Positions 27,235-35,668 of a stretch of 63,611 nt of DNA are shown in pieces; position 1 is the first letter of the stretch, and every line of letters starts with the position of its first letter. The notes beneath the pieces are model-generated. The model was not told the DNA's origin. It ran no database searches and worked only from the letters and a program-made list of their open reading frames with translations. The stretch covers positions 1 through 63,611 of the forward strand of contig CATMRP010000006.1 in the NCBI GenBank assembly GCA_950073835.1, read 5' to 3'. This DNA comes from an uncultured Alteromonadaceae bacterium (GTDB lineage: Bacteria > Pseudomonadota > Gammaproteobacteria > Enterobacterales > Alteromonadaceae). The position numbers and the translations under genes are program-made.

Positions 27235-27789
27235 ATGCAAAAATTAAATCAGTTTAAGCTCCCACCTGATTTTAGAGGTAAAAGTAGTTTTGTTACACAA
27301 CTGTGGTGGATAGTAGAGTTTTTTCTTTTCAAACCAAGTCCACAGTTCATGTACGGCTGGAGAAGGTTTCTATTAAAGTTATTTGGAGCACAAATAGGTA
27401 AAAATGTCATTATCAGGCCCTCAGTTTCAACTCAGTTTCCATGGAAAATCTCAATTGGTGATTACTCTTGGATAGGCGATAACGTTGTTTTGTACTCACT
27501 TGGAGAAATCGAAATAGGTAAAAATGTGTGTATTTCACAAAAATCTTATTTATGTACGGGCTCACATGATTATCAAAAGTTAGATTTTCCTATTTGGGCA
27601 AAAAAAATAACAATTGAAGATGAATGTTGGTTAGCTACCGATACTTATGTAGCGCCAGGTATAAAAATAGGTTCTGGCACTGTAGTAGGAGCAAGAAGTT
27701 CAGTATTTAGCGATTTACCGGCCAATAAAGTCTGTGTTGGCACTCCAGCAAAAATAATAAAAGACAGAATAACAATTAGCGATTCTTAA
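27235..27789 (+). CDS. WcaF-like colanic-acid-type acetyltransferase
   Basis: A 184-residue left-handed beta-helix (hexapeptide) acetyltransferase. The N-terminal part (FKLPPDFRGKSSFVTQLWWI) is typical of the putative colanic acid acetyltransferase WcaF. The hexapeptide region runs from about residue 55 to 175 (IGKNVIIRP, IGDYSWIGDNVVLY, IGSGTVVGARSSVF), with the catalytic His in CTGSHDYQ. It should O-acetylate a sugar of the polymer using acetyl-CoA. It is separated from gmd by 151 bases. Confidence 0.85.
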   Translation: MQKLNQFKLPPDFRGKSSFVTQLWWIVEFFLFKPSPQFMYGWRRFLLKLFGAQIGKNVIIRPSVSTQFPWKISIGDYSWIGDNVVLYSLGEIEIGKNVCISQKSYLCTGSHDYQKLDFPIWAKKITIEDECWLATDTYVAPGIKIGSGTVVGARSSVFSDLPANKVCVGTPAKIIKDRITISDS

Positions 27790-27973
27790 TAGTAGCAATA
27801 TTATTTGAGCAGTGCCCAAAAACACAAAATATTTAACATTTCATTTTCATTTTTATTGCTTATATTCACGATGAATAATTGCTTGAAAAATTATAAGCTA
27901 ATGAAAAACAGATAGTTATTTAAATAGAGAAGATGAGCAATTATTGAGCACTTCTCAAATCAAGTAATACATG

Positions 27974-27979
27974 TATAAT
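27974..27979 (+). promoter_or_regulatory. -10 box upstream of the candidate riboswitch
   Basis: A perfect TATAAT, with weak -35 candidates near 27944-27957. Transcription would start a few bases before the structured RNA at 27988. Confidence 0.45.
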
Positions 27980-27987
27980 CAAAATAG

Positions 27988-28090
27988 AGTGAAAAAGCCA
28001 ACCTCGGTGCGAGCCAAGGACGGAAAGTTACAGGCCTCTAATAGAGCAAATTATTGAACTTTTAGAGGCGGCTGTGCTGCATTGCTTAAA
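27988..28090 (+). ncRNA. Candidate c-di-GMP-I (GEMM) riboswitch before PEP-CTERM gene
   Basis: The 5' leader contains AAAGCCAACCT, then a short hairpin, then GGACGGAAAGTTACAGG, then a long stem (GGCCTCTAA with TTAGAGGC, about 28033-28069) and GGCTGTGCTGC. The order and spacing match the GEMM-I consensus (CAAACC, GACGCAAAGCYACGG, P3 stem, closing strand), with a few base differences such as CGGAAAG for CGCAAAG. It sits directly upstream of a PEP-CTERM gene, a plausible c-di-GMP target. A covariance-model search was not possible. Confidence 0.5.
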
Positions 28091-28132
28091 ACAAACTAGT
28101 TATATTTAACACATAGCAAAAGGAACTTTATT

Positions 28133-28597
28133 ATGACGTTGTTAAAAAAGCTGCTCATTGCTACATCTATGGTTTTGTTTACTTCAATTGCAAGTGCAGA
28201 ATCTTTTGATTTAGGTGATGTAACAGGCGAATCAGTCTTTGGTATTAGCAATGAGGTTGTAGGAGCATTTGAAGATACAGCTACATTTACTCTCACTGCT
28301 CCGTCTGAATTTGAAGCGGTAGTGTTTAATTTTTCATTTGCAACATTTAGTGCAATTGAAGATTTTACTATTTCTATTATGGGTCAGGGTGCAGTGGCTT
28401 TCTCAGAGGTGGTGACACAAAACATTAACTTTACTCTAGCGGCTGGAACATATGATGTGTTTGTTACAGGTGACGCCGGAACGGTTGGTAGTTATGCAGT
28501 AACTGTTTCACCGGTACCCGAAGCTTCAACGATCGCATTAATGTTGAGCGGATTAGGTTTTGTTTCATTTGTAGCAAAACGTCGCCGCAAACTGTAA
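28133..28597 (+). CDS. Small FxDxF-like PEP-CTERM protein, copy 3
   Basis: A 154-residue exported protein. The signal peptide covers about residues 1-21 (LLIATSMVLFTSIASA). The body begins ESFDLGDVTGESVFGISNEV and aligns with copies 1 and 2. The sorting signal is textbook: SPVPEASTIALMLSGLGFV and the tail AKRRRKL. AAAGGAAC precedes the ATG. It is the only copy placed inside the polysaccharide locus, just before epsD, and the only one with a candidate riboswitch in its leader. Confidence 0.9.
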   Translation: MTLLKKLLIATSMVLFTSIASAESFDLGDVTGESVFGISNEVVGAFEDTATFTLTAPSEFEAVVFNFSFATFSAIEDFTISIMGQGAVAFSEVVTQNINFTLAAGTYDVFVTGDAGTVGSYAVTVSPVPEASTIALMLSGLGFVSFVAKRRRKL

Positions 28598-28623
28598 ATT
28601 TTGCAGTTGTAGTTTATAGTATG

Positions 28624-28662
28624 AAAAGCGCAACCCTGTTGAAGAGTTGCGTTTTTTTTTGG
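28624..28662 (+). terminator. Rho-independent terminator after PEP-CTERM copy 3
   Basis: An AAAAGCGCAAC...GTTGCG stem is followed by a run of ten T bases (28652-28661). It separates the PEP-CTERM gene from the eps operon. Confidence 0.85.
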
Positions 28663-28747
28663 TTAACGAGATATCTCCAATTCCGTTACTCATAGTACAT
28701 ACACAATTAAAACACAATGCATTCAAGTGAAAACATGGAGATATTCA

Positions 28748-28777
28748 TTGAGTTTATTTCTCTATAAATAATACAAT
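28748..28777 (+). promoter_or_regulatory. Candidate sigma-70 promoter of the eps operon
   Basis: TTGAGT (28748-28753) and TACAAT (28772-28777) are 18 bases apart, 57 bases before the epsD start. Confidence 0.35.
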
Positions 28778-28833
28778 TCTTACGTTTCTAATATTACTGA
28801 GAATGCAGTACCTATTAAGTTAAGTAGAGCAAA

Positions 28834-29685
28834 ATGATTGTTAAATATATTAAGTGTTTAGTTATAATTTCACCGGTATTTTTATGTGCTTGTACCGGAG
28901 AGACTAATGTCGAAAAAACAGAAGATCCCAGCCAGGTAGCAGCCAAAGTAGATAAACAAGAAATCACGGTACATCAGGTTCAGCAGTTAATAAAGTCCAG
29001 TCCAAATCAGAATATTACGGCCAATGAAAACCTGCATAACGAAGTACTGGATCAACTAATAAAACAAGAGTTGCTGTTCCAACAAGCACAAAAAATGAAG
29101 CTAGACAGAGATCCAGACGCACTGTTAGCAATTGAGGCTGCAAAACGAAAAATTATTGTTGATACGTACTTAAGAAAAGTATTCGAATCATCATCAACCG
29201 ATGGCGTTACAGAAAATGATATGCAGGACTATTTTGATAACCATCCGGAGTATTTTGGTGAGCGTAAGAAAATTGTATATACCCAGGTAGCCGTTAAAGT
29301 ACCAGAAGAAATTAAACCTGATTTAATCCAACAAATTGAAGCTAGTGAGAATATTGATACATTAATAACCAAGCTTGAAGAACAACAATTACCCTACAAG
29401 CACAATCAACAAGTACAAACTACAGAAAAACTGCCAAAAGTTTTAATAGATCCTCTTTACACCTTGTCTGAAGGTGATATAGGGTATTTAACAATGGATG
29501 ATGGGATTCTAGTCTTAGCGGTAGAAGAAAAAGAAGCCATGCCTATAGCTTTTAACGAAGCTCGGGCTGCCATTAGAAATTATCTGTATACCGAAAAGCG
29601 TAAAGAAGATGTCGAACAGCTGGTAACAAATTTAAAGAATGCTGCTCAAATTGAGTACGTTGGTGAGTTTCAACCATTAGATTAG
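28834..29685 (+). CDS. epsD: EpsD-family peptidyl-prolyl isomerase, lipoprotein
   Basis: A 283-residue envelope chaperone/isomerase of the SurA/parvulin type found in exosortase-linked EPS operons. A lipoprotein signal ends at FLCAC (about Cys20). The SurA-N-like helical part covers about residues 35-130, and the PPIase-like part about 140-260, ending in AIRNYLYTEKRKEDVEQLV. The parvulin active-site region is degenerate, so catalysis is uncertain. It probably assists assembly of the exporter or of EpsL. It lies 12 bases before epsL. Confidence 0.85.
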   Translation: MIVKYIKCLVIISPVFLCACTGETNVEKTEDPSQVAAKVDKQEITVHQVQQLIKSSPNQNITANENLHNEVLDQLIKQELLFQQAQKMKLDRDPDALLAIEAAKRKIIVDTYLRKVFESSSTDGVTENDMQDYFDNHPEYFGERKKIVYTQVAVKVPEEIKPDLIQQIEASENIDTLITKLEEQQLPYKHNQQVQTTEKLPKVLIDPLYTLSEGDIGYLTMDDGILVLAVEEKEAMPIAFNEARAAIRNYLYTEKRKEDVEQLVTNLKNAAQIEYVGEFQPLD

Positions 29686-29697
29686 AGTACTCGACAA

Positions 29698-30930
29698 ATG
29701 AAGGATGTAGTGAGTCAGGTTTTCATAGGCTCCTTATCTTGTTTTATTGCATTATCTAGCAATGCAGTGGCAAGTGAAAAAGGGACTTTTTCATCGTCAG
29801 TGGGTGCACAGGTTACTCACGATGATAATCTGTATAAAATTAATCAAGATTCGGAGCTTGTTAGACAATTACTTTCAAGCTTCGATTTTTCTGATACGGT
29901 CACCTCGGTATTTGCAAATGCCGGAATGGACTGGGATGTCTCAAGACAAAAAATACTAGCCAGTGTATCGGTAACACAAAACAACTACACTAAAAACGCT
30001 CAATTTGATAACACTGAAACCCAGTACAGTATTAAATGGAACTGGCGGGCTGGTCAGCTATTTTTTGGTGATCTTTTTCACAACGAGAATAGGCGACTGG
30101 CTAATTTTACCGATAATTTGAATGCAGCATTACTCGCATCAAAGATTGATGAAGGGCTGTCTGGATTCAGTACAAATTGGCAGATGCATAGCCGCTGGCA
30201 GGCTCAGGTTAGCCTGAATGAAAGAACAACGGAATACAGTGTAGATTCACTTGCCTTAAATAATAAAAACGTAGTCACCTCAAGTGCGAAAGTAACCTAT
30301 AAAACTGAGGTTAACAATTCCTTTTCATTATCGATATCTCAGGCAAAAATAGACTATGAGAATCGTACTTTTGAAGATGGAGATACTGTAGACAATGAAT
30401 ACACGCTTTCGACCATAGTATTAGCAACTAATTACCATTACAGCGAGAAGAGCTTGGTATCAGCAAAGCTATTATGGCGAGAGTTGGAGCCTGAACATGC
30501 AACAAATGGTACAGAGTTCGCGCTTTCAGATTGGGGGTTTAATATAAATTATCGCTGGCAAATTGCGCCAACGATTCAACTGACTACAATACTTGCCGAT
30601 GAAATATCGCCATCAGAAAATATAGATACAGATTTTCAGCGTTCCCAAAAACTAAATCTGGGTATTACATGGCAGGCACTAAATAAAGTAATTATTGGAT
30701 TGCAGACCAAATATGAAAAAAGGAGGTTCGAATTTAATACTAACCTGAACAGTGCTCTGCAAATCGCATCAAAAAACACATATAAAAAAGCAGCCATAAA
30801 TATAGCATATTTGCCAAGTGCTATTATCGAGTTGCGAATAGGTTATGAGTTTAATAATCAACGATCAGATTTGCTACTACGCAATTTTGACTCCAATACA
30901 ACTTACGCGACCTTAGTTGCAAGTTTTTAG
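29698..30930 (+). CDS. epsL: EpsL-like outer-membrane beta-barrel protein
   Basis: A 410-residue exported protein with a signal peptide (about residues 1-26) and many alternating amphipathic strands ending in Phe (final residues ATLVASF), the pattern of an outer-membrane barrel. EpsL proteins occur in exosortase-B-associated polysaccharide operons and are thought to form the export channel. The order epsD-L-E-F-G is that of the XrtB-type clusters. The N-terminal segment SVGAQVTHDDNLYKINQDSE is typical of the family. Confidence 0.82.
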   Translation: MKDVVSQVFIGSLSCFIALSSNAVASEKGTFSSSVGAQVTHDDNLYKINQDSELVRQLLSSFDFSDTVTSVFANAGMDWDVSRQKILASVSVTQNNYTKNAQFDNTETQYSIKWNWRAGQLFFGDLFHNENRRLANFTDNLNAALLASKIDEGLSGFSTNWQMHSRWQAQVSLNERTTEYSVDSLALNNKNVVTSSAKVTYKTEVNNSFSLSISQAKIDYENRTFEDGDTVDNEYTLSTIVLATNYHYSEKSLVSAKLLWRELEPEHATNGTEFALSDWGFNINYRWQIAPTIQLTTILADEISPSENIDTDFQRSQKLNLGITWQALNKVIIGLQTKYEKRRFEFNTNLNSALQIASKNTYKKAAINIAYLPSAIIELRIGYEFNNQRSDLLLRNFDSNTTYATLVASF

Positions 30931-30952
30931 TTTTTGAAAAGGTGAAAGAGCC

Positions 30953-31753
30953 ATGTTTAGGGTTATAGTTTTAGCGTTCGTTATTCTATTTTATAGTCAT
31001 TCGTCATTGTCGCAGGAAAAACCTATACAACCTGGTGACGTACTCAAAGTAACTGTGTATGGCAACCCGGATTTAACAACACAAACGGAAGTCTCAAACA
31101 CTGGGCACCTTAACATGCCTTTAATAGGCGCAGTAGAAATTGCAGGCTTGATTTCCAGTACGGCCAGTGAAAAAATTGAAAAAAGACTAATAGAGCAAAA
31201 AGTACTAAAAAACCCTCAAGTTATCATTGTGGTATTAGAGTCTAAAACTAATACCGTGTCAGTACTGGGGCAAGTTAAGGCACCAGGGAAATACCAGTTG
31301 AGTGCAGGCGCTAAAACACTAATCGATTTTATTGCTATAGCCGGCGGCCTTAATCAAAACGCATCACAAGATATAACAATCATTAAAGCTAACGCCAAAT
31401 CGCCGGTAAATAGAATTACACTCAACATGCAGCAAATCTTTGTGGATGGAATTACAGGTGTATTAACCATGGAAGATATACAACTGCAATCGGGCGATAT
31501 TATTTATGTTCCAGAAGCCCCTGTCTTCTATATCTATGGCAAAGTGAACCGACCAGGCAGTTTCCGCTTAAAACGCGAGATGACAGTAGCCCAGGCGATC
31601 GCCTTAGGTGGCGGCATTTCAAGCGTTGGCACTAAAAGAGGCATAACTATAAAACGCAAGTCTGAAGACGGTAGCTTTATAGATATCGAAGTTAACGAAA
31701 ACACCCTCATTCAGGCGAATGACACACTGTATATTAACGAAAGTTTATTTTAA
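30953..31753 (+). CDS. epsE: EpsE-like polysaccharide export protein (Wza family)
   Basis: A 266-residue periplasmic/outer-membrane export protein. After a signal peptide (residues 1-20) come the Poly_export domain (PGDVLKVTVYGNPDLTTQTE, about residues 27-46, and GHLNMPLIG) and two SLBB domains (VSVLGQVKAPGKYQL and FYIYGKVNRPGSFRL). There is no lipobox cysteine, unlike classical Wza. It should link the Wzx/Wzy-made polymer to the outer membrane, together with EpsF and EpsL. Confidence 0.93.
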   Translation: MFRVIVLAFVILFYSHSSLSQEKPIQPGDVLKVTVYGNPDLTTQTEVSNTGHLNMPLIGAVEIAGLISSTASEKIEKRLIEQKVLKNPQVIIVVLESKTNTVSVLGQVKAPGKYQLSAGAKTLIDFIAIAGGLNQNASQDITIIKANAKSPVNRITLNMQQIFVDGITGVLTMEDIQLQSGDIIYVPEAPVFYIYGKVNRPGSFRLKREMTVAQAIALGGGISSVGTKRGITIKRKSEDGSFIDIEVNENTLIQANDTLYINESLF

Positions 31754-31772
31754 CTAGAGGCGAAGTAACCCA

Positions 31773-33131
31773 ATGGCATTTTCTACATTTCTAAAGGTAA
31801 TTTGGGCGCGAAAATGGTTTATTACTAGCTTCGTTTTCGTCATTTGTTTATTGATAGGCGTAAAGTCTATCTTTGCAGCAAAACAGTATGAAGCCACGGC
31901 TTCGATTATCATCAACGTAAATGGCAAAGACCCGATAACCGGAGCAATGGTTCCTACACTGATGCAACCGGCCTTCCTCGCTACTCAGGTTGAAATAGTT
32001 AAAAGTATAAATGTGGCCCTTAAAGTAGTGAACAACCTGGGGTTAAGTAAAAACCCCGAGCTACAAACAAGGTTCGCCGAAATCGGCGCTAATAATACCA
32101 GCTTTGATGTTTGGCTTGGATATGGGTTACTGCAAAACTTGCAGGTAACCCCTTCACGGCAAAGTAGTATTATATATATTACCTACAAATCTAATAGTCC
32201 CGTTCAATCCGCACAACTAGCCAATGCATTTGCAGAGGCTTACGTTCAGACAAACTTAGACTTGAAGATCGACCCGTCGCGAAGAACTGCTGCCTGGTAT
32301 ACAACGCAAGTAGAAAACATAAAGAATGAACTGGCACTAGCCAGAGAAGAATTAACCAGTTACCAACAAGAAACAGGATTACTAACAATCAATGAAGGTT
32401 ATACCGTTGAGTCTCAACGTATTGGTCAGCTGAATAGTCAATTATTAAGCCTAAACACCACTTTGAGCACACTCGAGACCAAGCAAATCACTTTTAACAA
32501 CTTTGATCCTGAATTTCCTAACGAATCATCCATCTCAGATCCAATGATAGACAGACTAAAAGTAGCTTACGTTAATTCACAACTGGAGTTTTCAGAAGTC
32601 AGCAATAAATTCAGTGAGAATCATCCAAACTACGTCTCGGCCTATAATAATATGGTTGCTAAGCGTGATAGCTTAATTAATGAGATCAAATCCGCTAAAG
32701 CAAAACTGTCGTCCGAGATTAAAGAGACCAAGCTATTAATTGCTAACGTCGAGAGAGCGATAGATGAGCAAACACAACTAATGTTAAGTAACAATAAAAA
32801 TCGTGACAAACTTAAAGTTCTGGTGAATAAAGTACAAAACACAGAAAGTTTATTAAATGCAACCACCCAAAAATTAAACTTATTCAGGTTAGAAGGCAAC
32901 TCTGTTGACACCGACGTCTCTATTCTTAATAGAGCTTCACCGCCCTTCTCTGCTTCTAATGCTTCCCTTATTTTTACTTTAATTGCAACGTTTATATTTT
33001 CAGGGATTATTGCTTTATTTTCAGTTTTAGTATTTGAACAGTTGAATAAAAAAATTCGCGATAAAACACTAATCGAAGATAGCTTTGACATACCAGTACT
33101 GGCTGAAATACCAAAAATAAAACAGGCATGA
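31773..33131 (+). CDS. epsF: EpsF chain-length determinant protein (Wzz/GumC type)
   Basis: A 452-residue polysaccharide co-polymerase. Membrane helices lie at about residues 15-36 and 410-432, with a large periplasmic coiled-coil domain between (for example ENIKNELALAREELTSYQQE). The typical PCP pattern Wzz domain plus GNVR-like region is visible near NRASPPFSASNASL. It controls chain length together with EpsG. It starts 19 bases after epsE and ends 12 before epsG. Confidence 0.93.
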   Translation: MAFSTFLKVIWARKWFITSFVFVICLLIGVKSIFAAKQYEATASIIINVNGKDPITGAMVPTLMQPAFLATQVEIVKSINVALKVVNNLGLSKNPELQTRFAEIGANNTSFDVWLGYGLLQNLQVTPSRQSSIIYITYKSNSPVQSAQLANAFAEAYVQTNLDLKIDPSRRTAAWYTTQVENIKNELALAREELTSYQQETGLLTINEGYTVESQRIGQLNSQLLSLNTTLSTLETKQITFNNFDPEFPNESSISDPMIDRLKVAYVNSQLEFSEVSNKFSENHPNYVSAYNNMVAKRDSLINEIKSAKAKLSSEIKETKLLIANVERAIDEQTQLMLSNNKNRDKLKVLVNKVQNTESLLNATTQKLNLFRLEGNSVDTDVSILNRASPPFSASNASLIFTLIATFIFSGIIALFSVLVFEQLNKKIRDKTLIEDSFDIPVLAEIPKIKQA

Positions 33132-33143
33132 GGCTAACTCAAC

Positions 33144-33986
33144 ATGATAACCAGCAACATTAAAAATGAAAGTATTGGTGAAATATTAGTTCAGGCAGGC
33201 AAATTAACACCTGACGAGGTAGCTAAAGTTTCCGAGGAACAAAATAACTCAGGAATGCGATTTGGTGATTGCGCCATCAAACTAGGCTTGCTCACCAAGG
33301 TTGATCTAGACCGTGTTTTATCAGAACAATTCGAGTTTTCCTATTTTGAAAAAACCTCAGATAAATTTGATAAGCGCGTACTGGCTGCATTAGAGCCAGA
33401 ACATCCTTATAGTGAAAAGATTCGCCTGTTGCGGGTCCAGCTTACGCTGAGATGGCTAAACGAGAATACGTCCATCGCGATATTTGGTGATGACACCGGA
33501 ATCGGAAGTTCATTAAATTGCGCAAACTTAGCTATTTCTTTTGCTCAATTCGGCAAGAAGACTTTGTTGGTAGACGCCAATATGCGTAAACCAAGTCAAC
33601 ACAACTTTTTCAAACTGCCAAATTCCGTTGGTTTATCGCAACTACTGGCAGGTAGAACCGACGATAATGCTATTCAAAATCTTAGCCACTTAACAAACCT
33701 AAGTATTCTTACCAGCGGAGCACTGCCACCAAATCCTGTGGAGCTGTTGGGCCGCTCAAAAATGAAAAACTTGGTTGAACAATTAGAGAGTAGTTACGAC
33801 GTAGTAATTTACGACTGCCCAAGCGTAAAAGAGCATAGTGACGGTTATATATTAACCAGCTTAATCAAAGGAGTGGTGATTACTAGCAAGAAAAACCTAT
33901 CGAAAGTTTCTAATTTTAAACAAATTGTTGAAAAGGTCGATTTAAGTGGCGGTAAAATAATCGGAGCAGTTATTAATGAGTTTTAA
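33144..33986 (+). CDS. epsG: EpsG-like tyrosine-kinase-type ATPase, degenerate P-loop
   Basis: A 280-residue cytoplasmic partner of EpsF. The N-terminal MshEN-like domain (residues 9-70, GEILVQAGKLTPDEVAKV) precedes a BY-kinase ATPase domain. The expected Walker A reads GDDTGIGSSLN (residues 115-125) and has no Lys before Ser; Walker A' is LLVDANMRKP (Asp144). EpsG proteins often have Arg here, but this copy has neither, so ATP binding may be weak. No Tyr cluster closes the C-terminus. The protein may be a structural regulator rather than an active kinase. Confidence 0.88.
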   Translation: MITSNIKNESIGEILVQAGKLTPDEVAKVSEEQNNSGMRFGDCAIKLGLLTKVDLDRVLSEQFEFSYFEKTSDKFDKRVLAALEPEHPYSEKIRLLRVQLTLRWLNENTSIAIFGDDTGIGSSLNCANLAISFAQFGKKTLLVDANMRKPSQHNFFKLPNSVGLSQLLAGRTDDNAIQNLSHLTNLSILTSGALPPNPVELLGRSKMKNLVEQLESSYDVVIYDCPSVKEHSDGYILTSLIKGVVITSKKNLSKVSNFKQIVEKVDLSGGKIIGAVINEF

Positions 33987-34024
33987 ATCGCCATTTAATC
34001 TAGTCCTATTATGAGCAAAATACC

Positions 34025-35584
34025 GTGACTTTTAAAAGTTTTCTGTCATTTGTTACTATGTGCATACTAATAGTAACTTTAATGGCTCAAATAGCAATTG
34101 AATCTACTACTAACAACATAGTTAGTTGTTTAATAATTACTTTAACAACAGTAATCACTTTAGCTTACCTTTATTGTACTGATTCTTATGCTAAAACGCC
34201 AATATCGGCTGTTGCACTAATTATTTTACTTTTTTCAGGAATTTTTGGCGCATTGTTGTTTCAAACGCTTTTTTGGAATCCTGTCACGAAATATTTATAT
34301 GATCCGATCAACACATTCTCTAAATTATCTTTTTATTTGTTGATCGCAATTTCAAGTCATTATTTATACTCATCATTGTTTCACACCAAGCAATATAAAA
34401 ACAAGTATAACAAAGAATACATAAAAGAAATCCTAATTAAGATCGGCTTATATAATATTCCATCAGTAAAAAGTGTATGGACATTATCAATACTTGGCTT
34501 GGCAGCTATGATTCTGGGAAAGATATTACCAGGCACAGTTGGTAGACTTATTTTAAATTTTCATTTTTTAATGTGGTTTCCTTTTTTTATACTCTTTTAC
34601 ATTTATAAATTTGGCAAAGATTATGCCCATAAAGAAAGTCAAAAATTGTATATATCAATATATTTTGTCCTGATTGTAATAGTGGGAATTGCCTTTAACT
34701 CACGCGGTCTGATTGTTGCTGGTTTAGTCAACCTATTTTTAACTTCAACAATTGTTTTACTGAGCAATAATGAAAAATTCAACATGAGTTTTTATATCAA
34801 GATTTCATTTCTGCTGGTTATAATGCTTAGCTTATTAAAGCCTCTATCTTCGTTTTCAGATGCTATGTTAGATGCCCGCTCCGAGAGATCAAATTTATCG
34901 CCCACTGAAATGTTAGAAAATACTTTTGATATTTATTGGAATTCCACTAGTCAAGAACTGGTTGAAAAAGGAAAATACGTAAAAGATAGAATTTATACAG
35001 ATTATGACGAAGATTATATTGAAAATGGTATTCTTACACGCTTTGTACTTACAAAGTTTCATGACAATGCATATAACTACGCCTCAAAACTATCAGAGCA
35101 AGGAAAATTTGAAGTTAGGCAACAAATTAAACATAAAATAATTGCAGTTCTACCTCAACCAATTATTGATATTTTGGGTATCGAACTAAATAAACTGGAA
35201 ATAATGAAAAGCACTATGGATATCATGGTGCACGAGACAACTGGACGTAGACTTGGAGGTTTAAAAGTATCATCAGCCTTCGTCGACTTGGAAATTGTTT
35301 TCGGATATTTTTCGCCAATAGTGTTTTTCTTTCTAGCTCTTATTTTTTTTAAGATAATTGAATTTTTTGGAAATAATTGGAAGAGTTATGGTTTCGCCAT
35401 TGTCTTTCCTTTATTTGCTCTAGCATCTGAATTTTTATTATTCTTGCTGCCGATTAAAGGTATTATAGGCGTAGCTAATTTATTACTTAGAGAATTTATA
35501 GAAAACGTATTAATTTTTTGCATACTTACTTACATTATCAGCTTTGCAATACGTCCATACAAAATATACACAGGTAACAATTGA
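34025..35584 (+). CDS. Multi-pass membrane protein, candidate Wzy polymerase
   Basis: A 519-residue very hydrophobic protein with about ten to twelve membrane helices and one large hydrophilic loop at about residues 280-415 (from DARSERSNLSPTEMLENTFD onward). This is the layout of O-antigen/EPS polymerases of the Wzy/EpsG-like class, although no short signature can be named. The GTG start lies 38 bases after epsG. No other polymerase candidate exists in the locus, which supports the call. It is very AT-rich even for this locus, as is common for wzy genes. Confidence 0.6.
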   Translation: MTFKSFLSFVTMCILIVTLMAQIAIESTTNNIVSCLIITLTTVITLAYLYCTDSYAKTPISAVALIILLFSGIFGALLFQTLFWNPVTKYLYDPINTFSKLSFYLLIAISSHYLYSSLFHTKQYKNKYNKEYIKEILIKIGLYNIPSVKSVWTLSILGLAAMILGKILPGTVGRLILNFHFLMWFPFFILFYIYKFGKDYAHKESQKLYISIYFVLIVIVGIAFNSRGLIVAGLVNLFLTSTIVLLSNNEKFNMSFYIKISFLLVIMLSLLKPLSSFSDAMLDARSERSNLSPTEMLENTFDIYWNSTSQELVEKGKYVKDRIYTDYDEDYIENGILTRFVLTKFHDNAYNYASKLSEQGKFEVRQQIKHKIIAVLPQPIIDILGIELNKLEIMKSTMDIMVHETTGRRLGGLKVSSAFVDLEIVFGYFSPIVFFFLALIFFKIIEFFGNNWKSYGFAIVFPLFALASEFLLFLLPIKGIIGVANLLLREFIENVLIFCILTYIISFAIRPYKIYTGNN

Positions 35585-35668
35585 TATCATGAAAAAATGA
35601 CAAATTGTATTATACTCTGTTGTATGACTTTGTTGATATCGATAAATACCAAGTATTAGGTAACTCAA

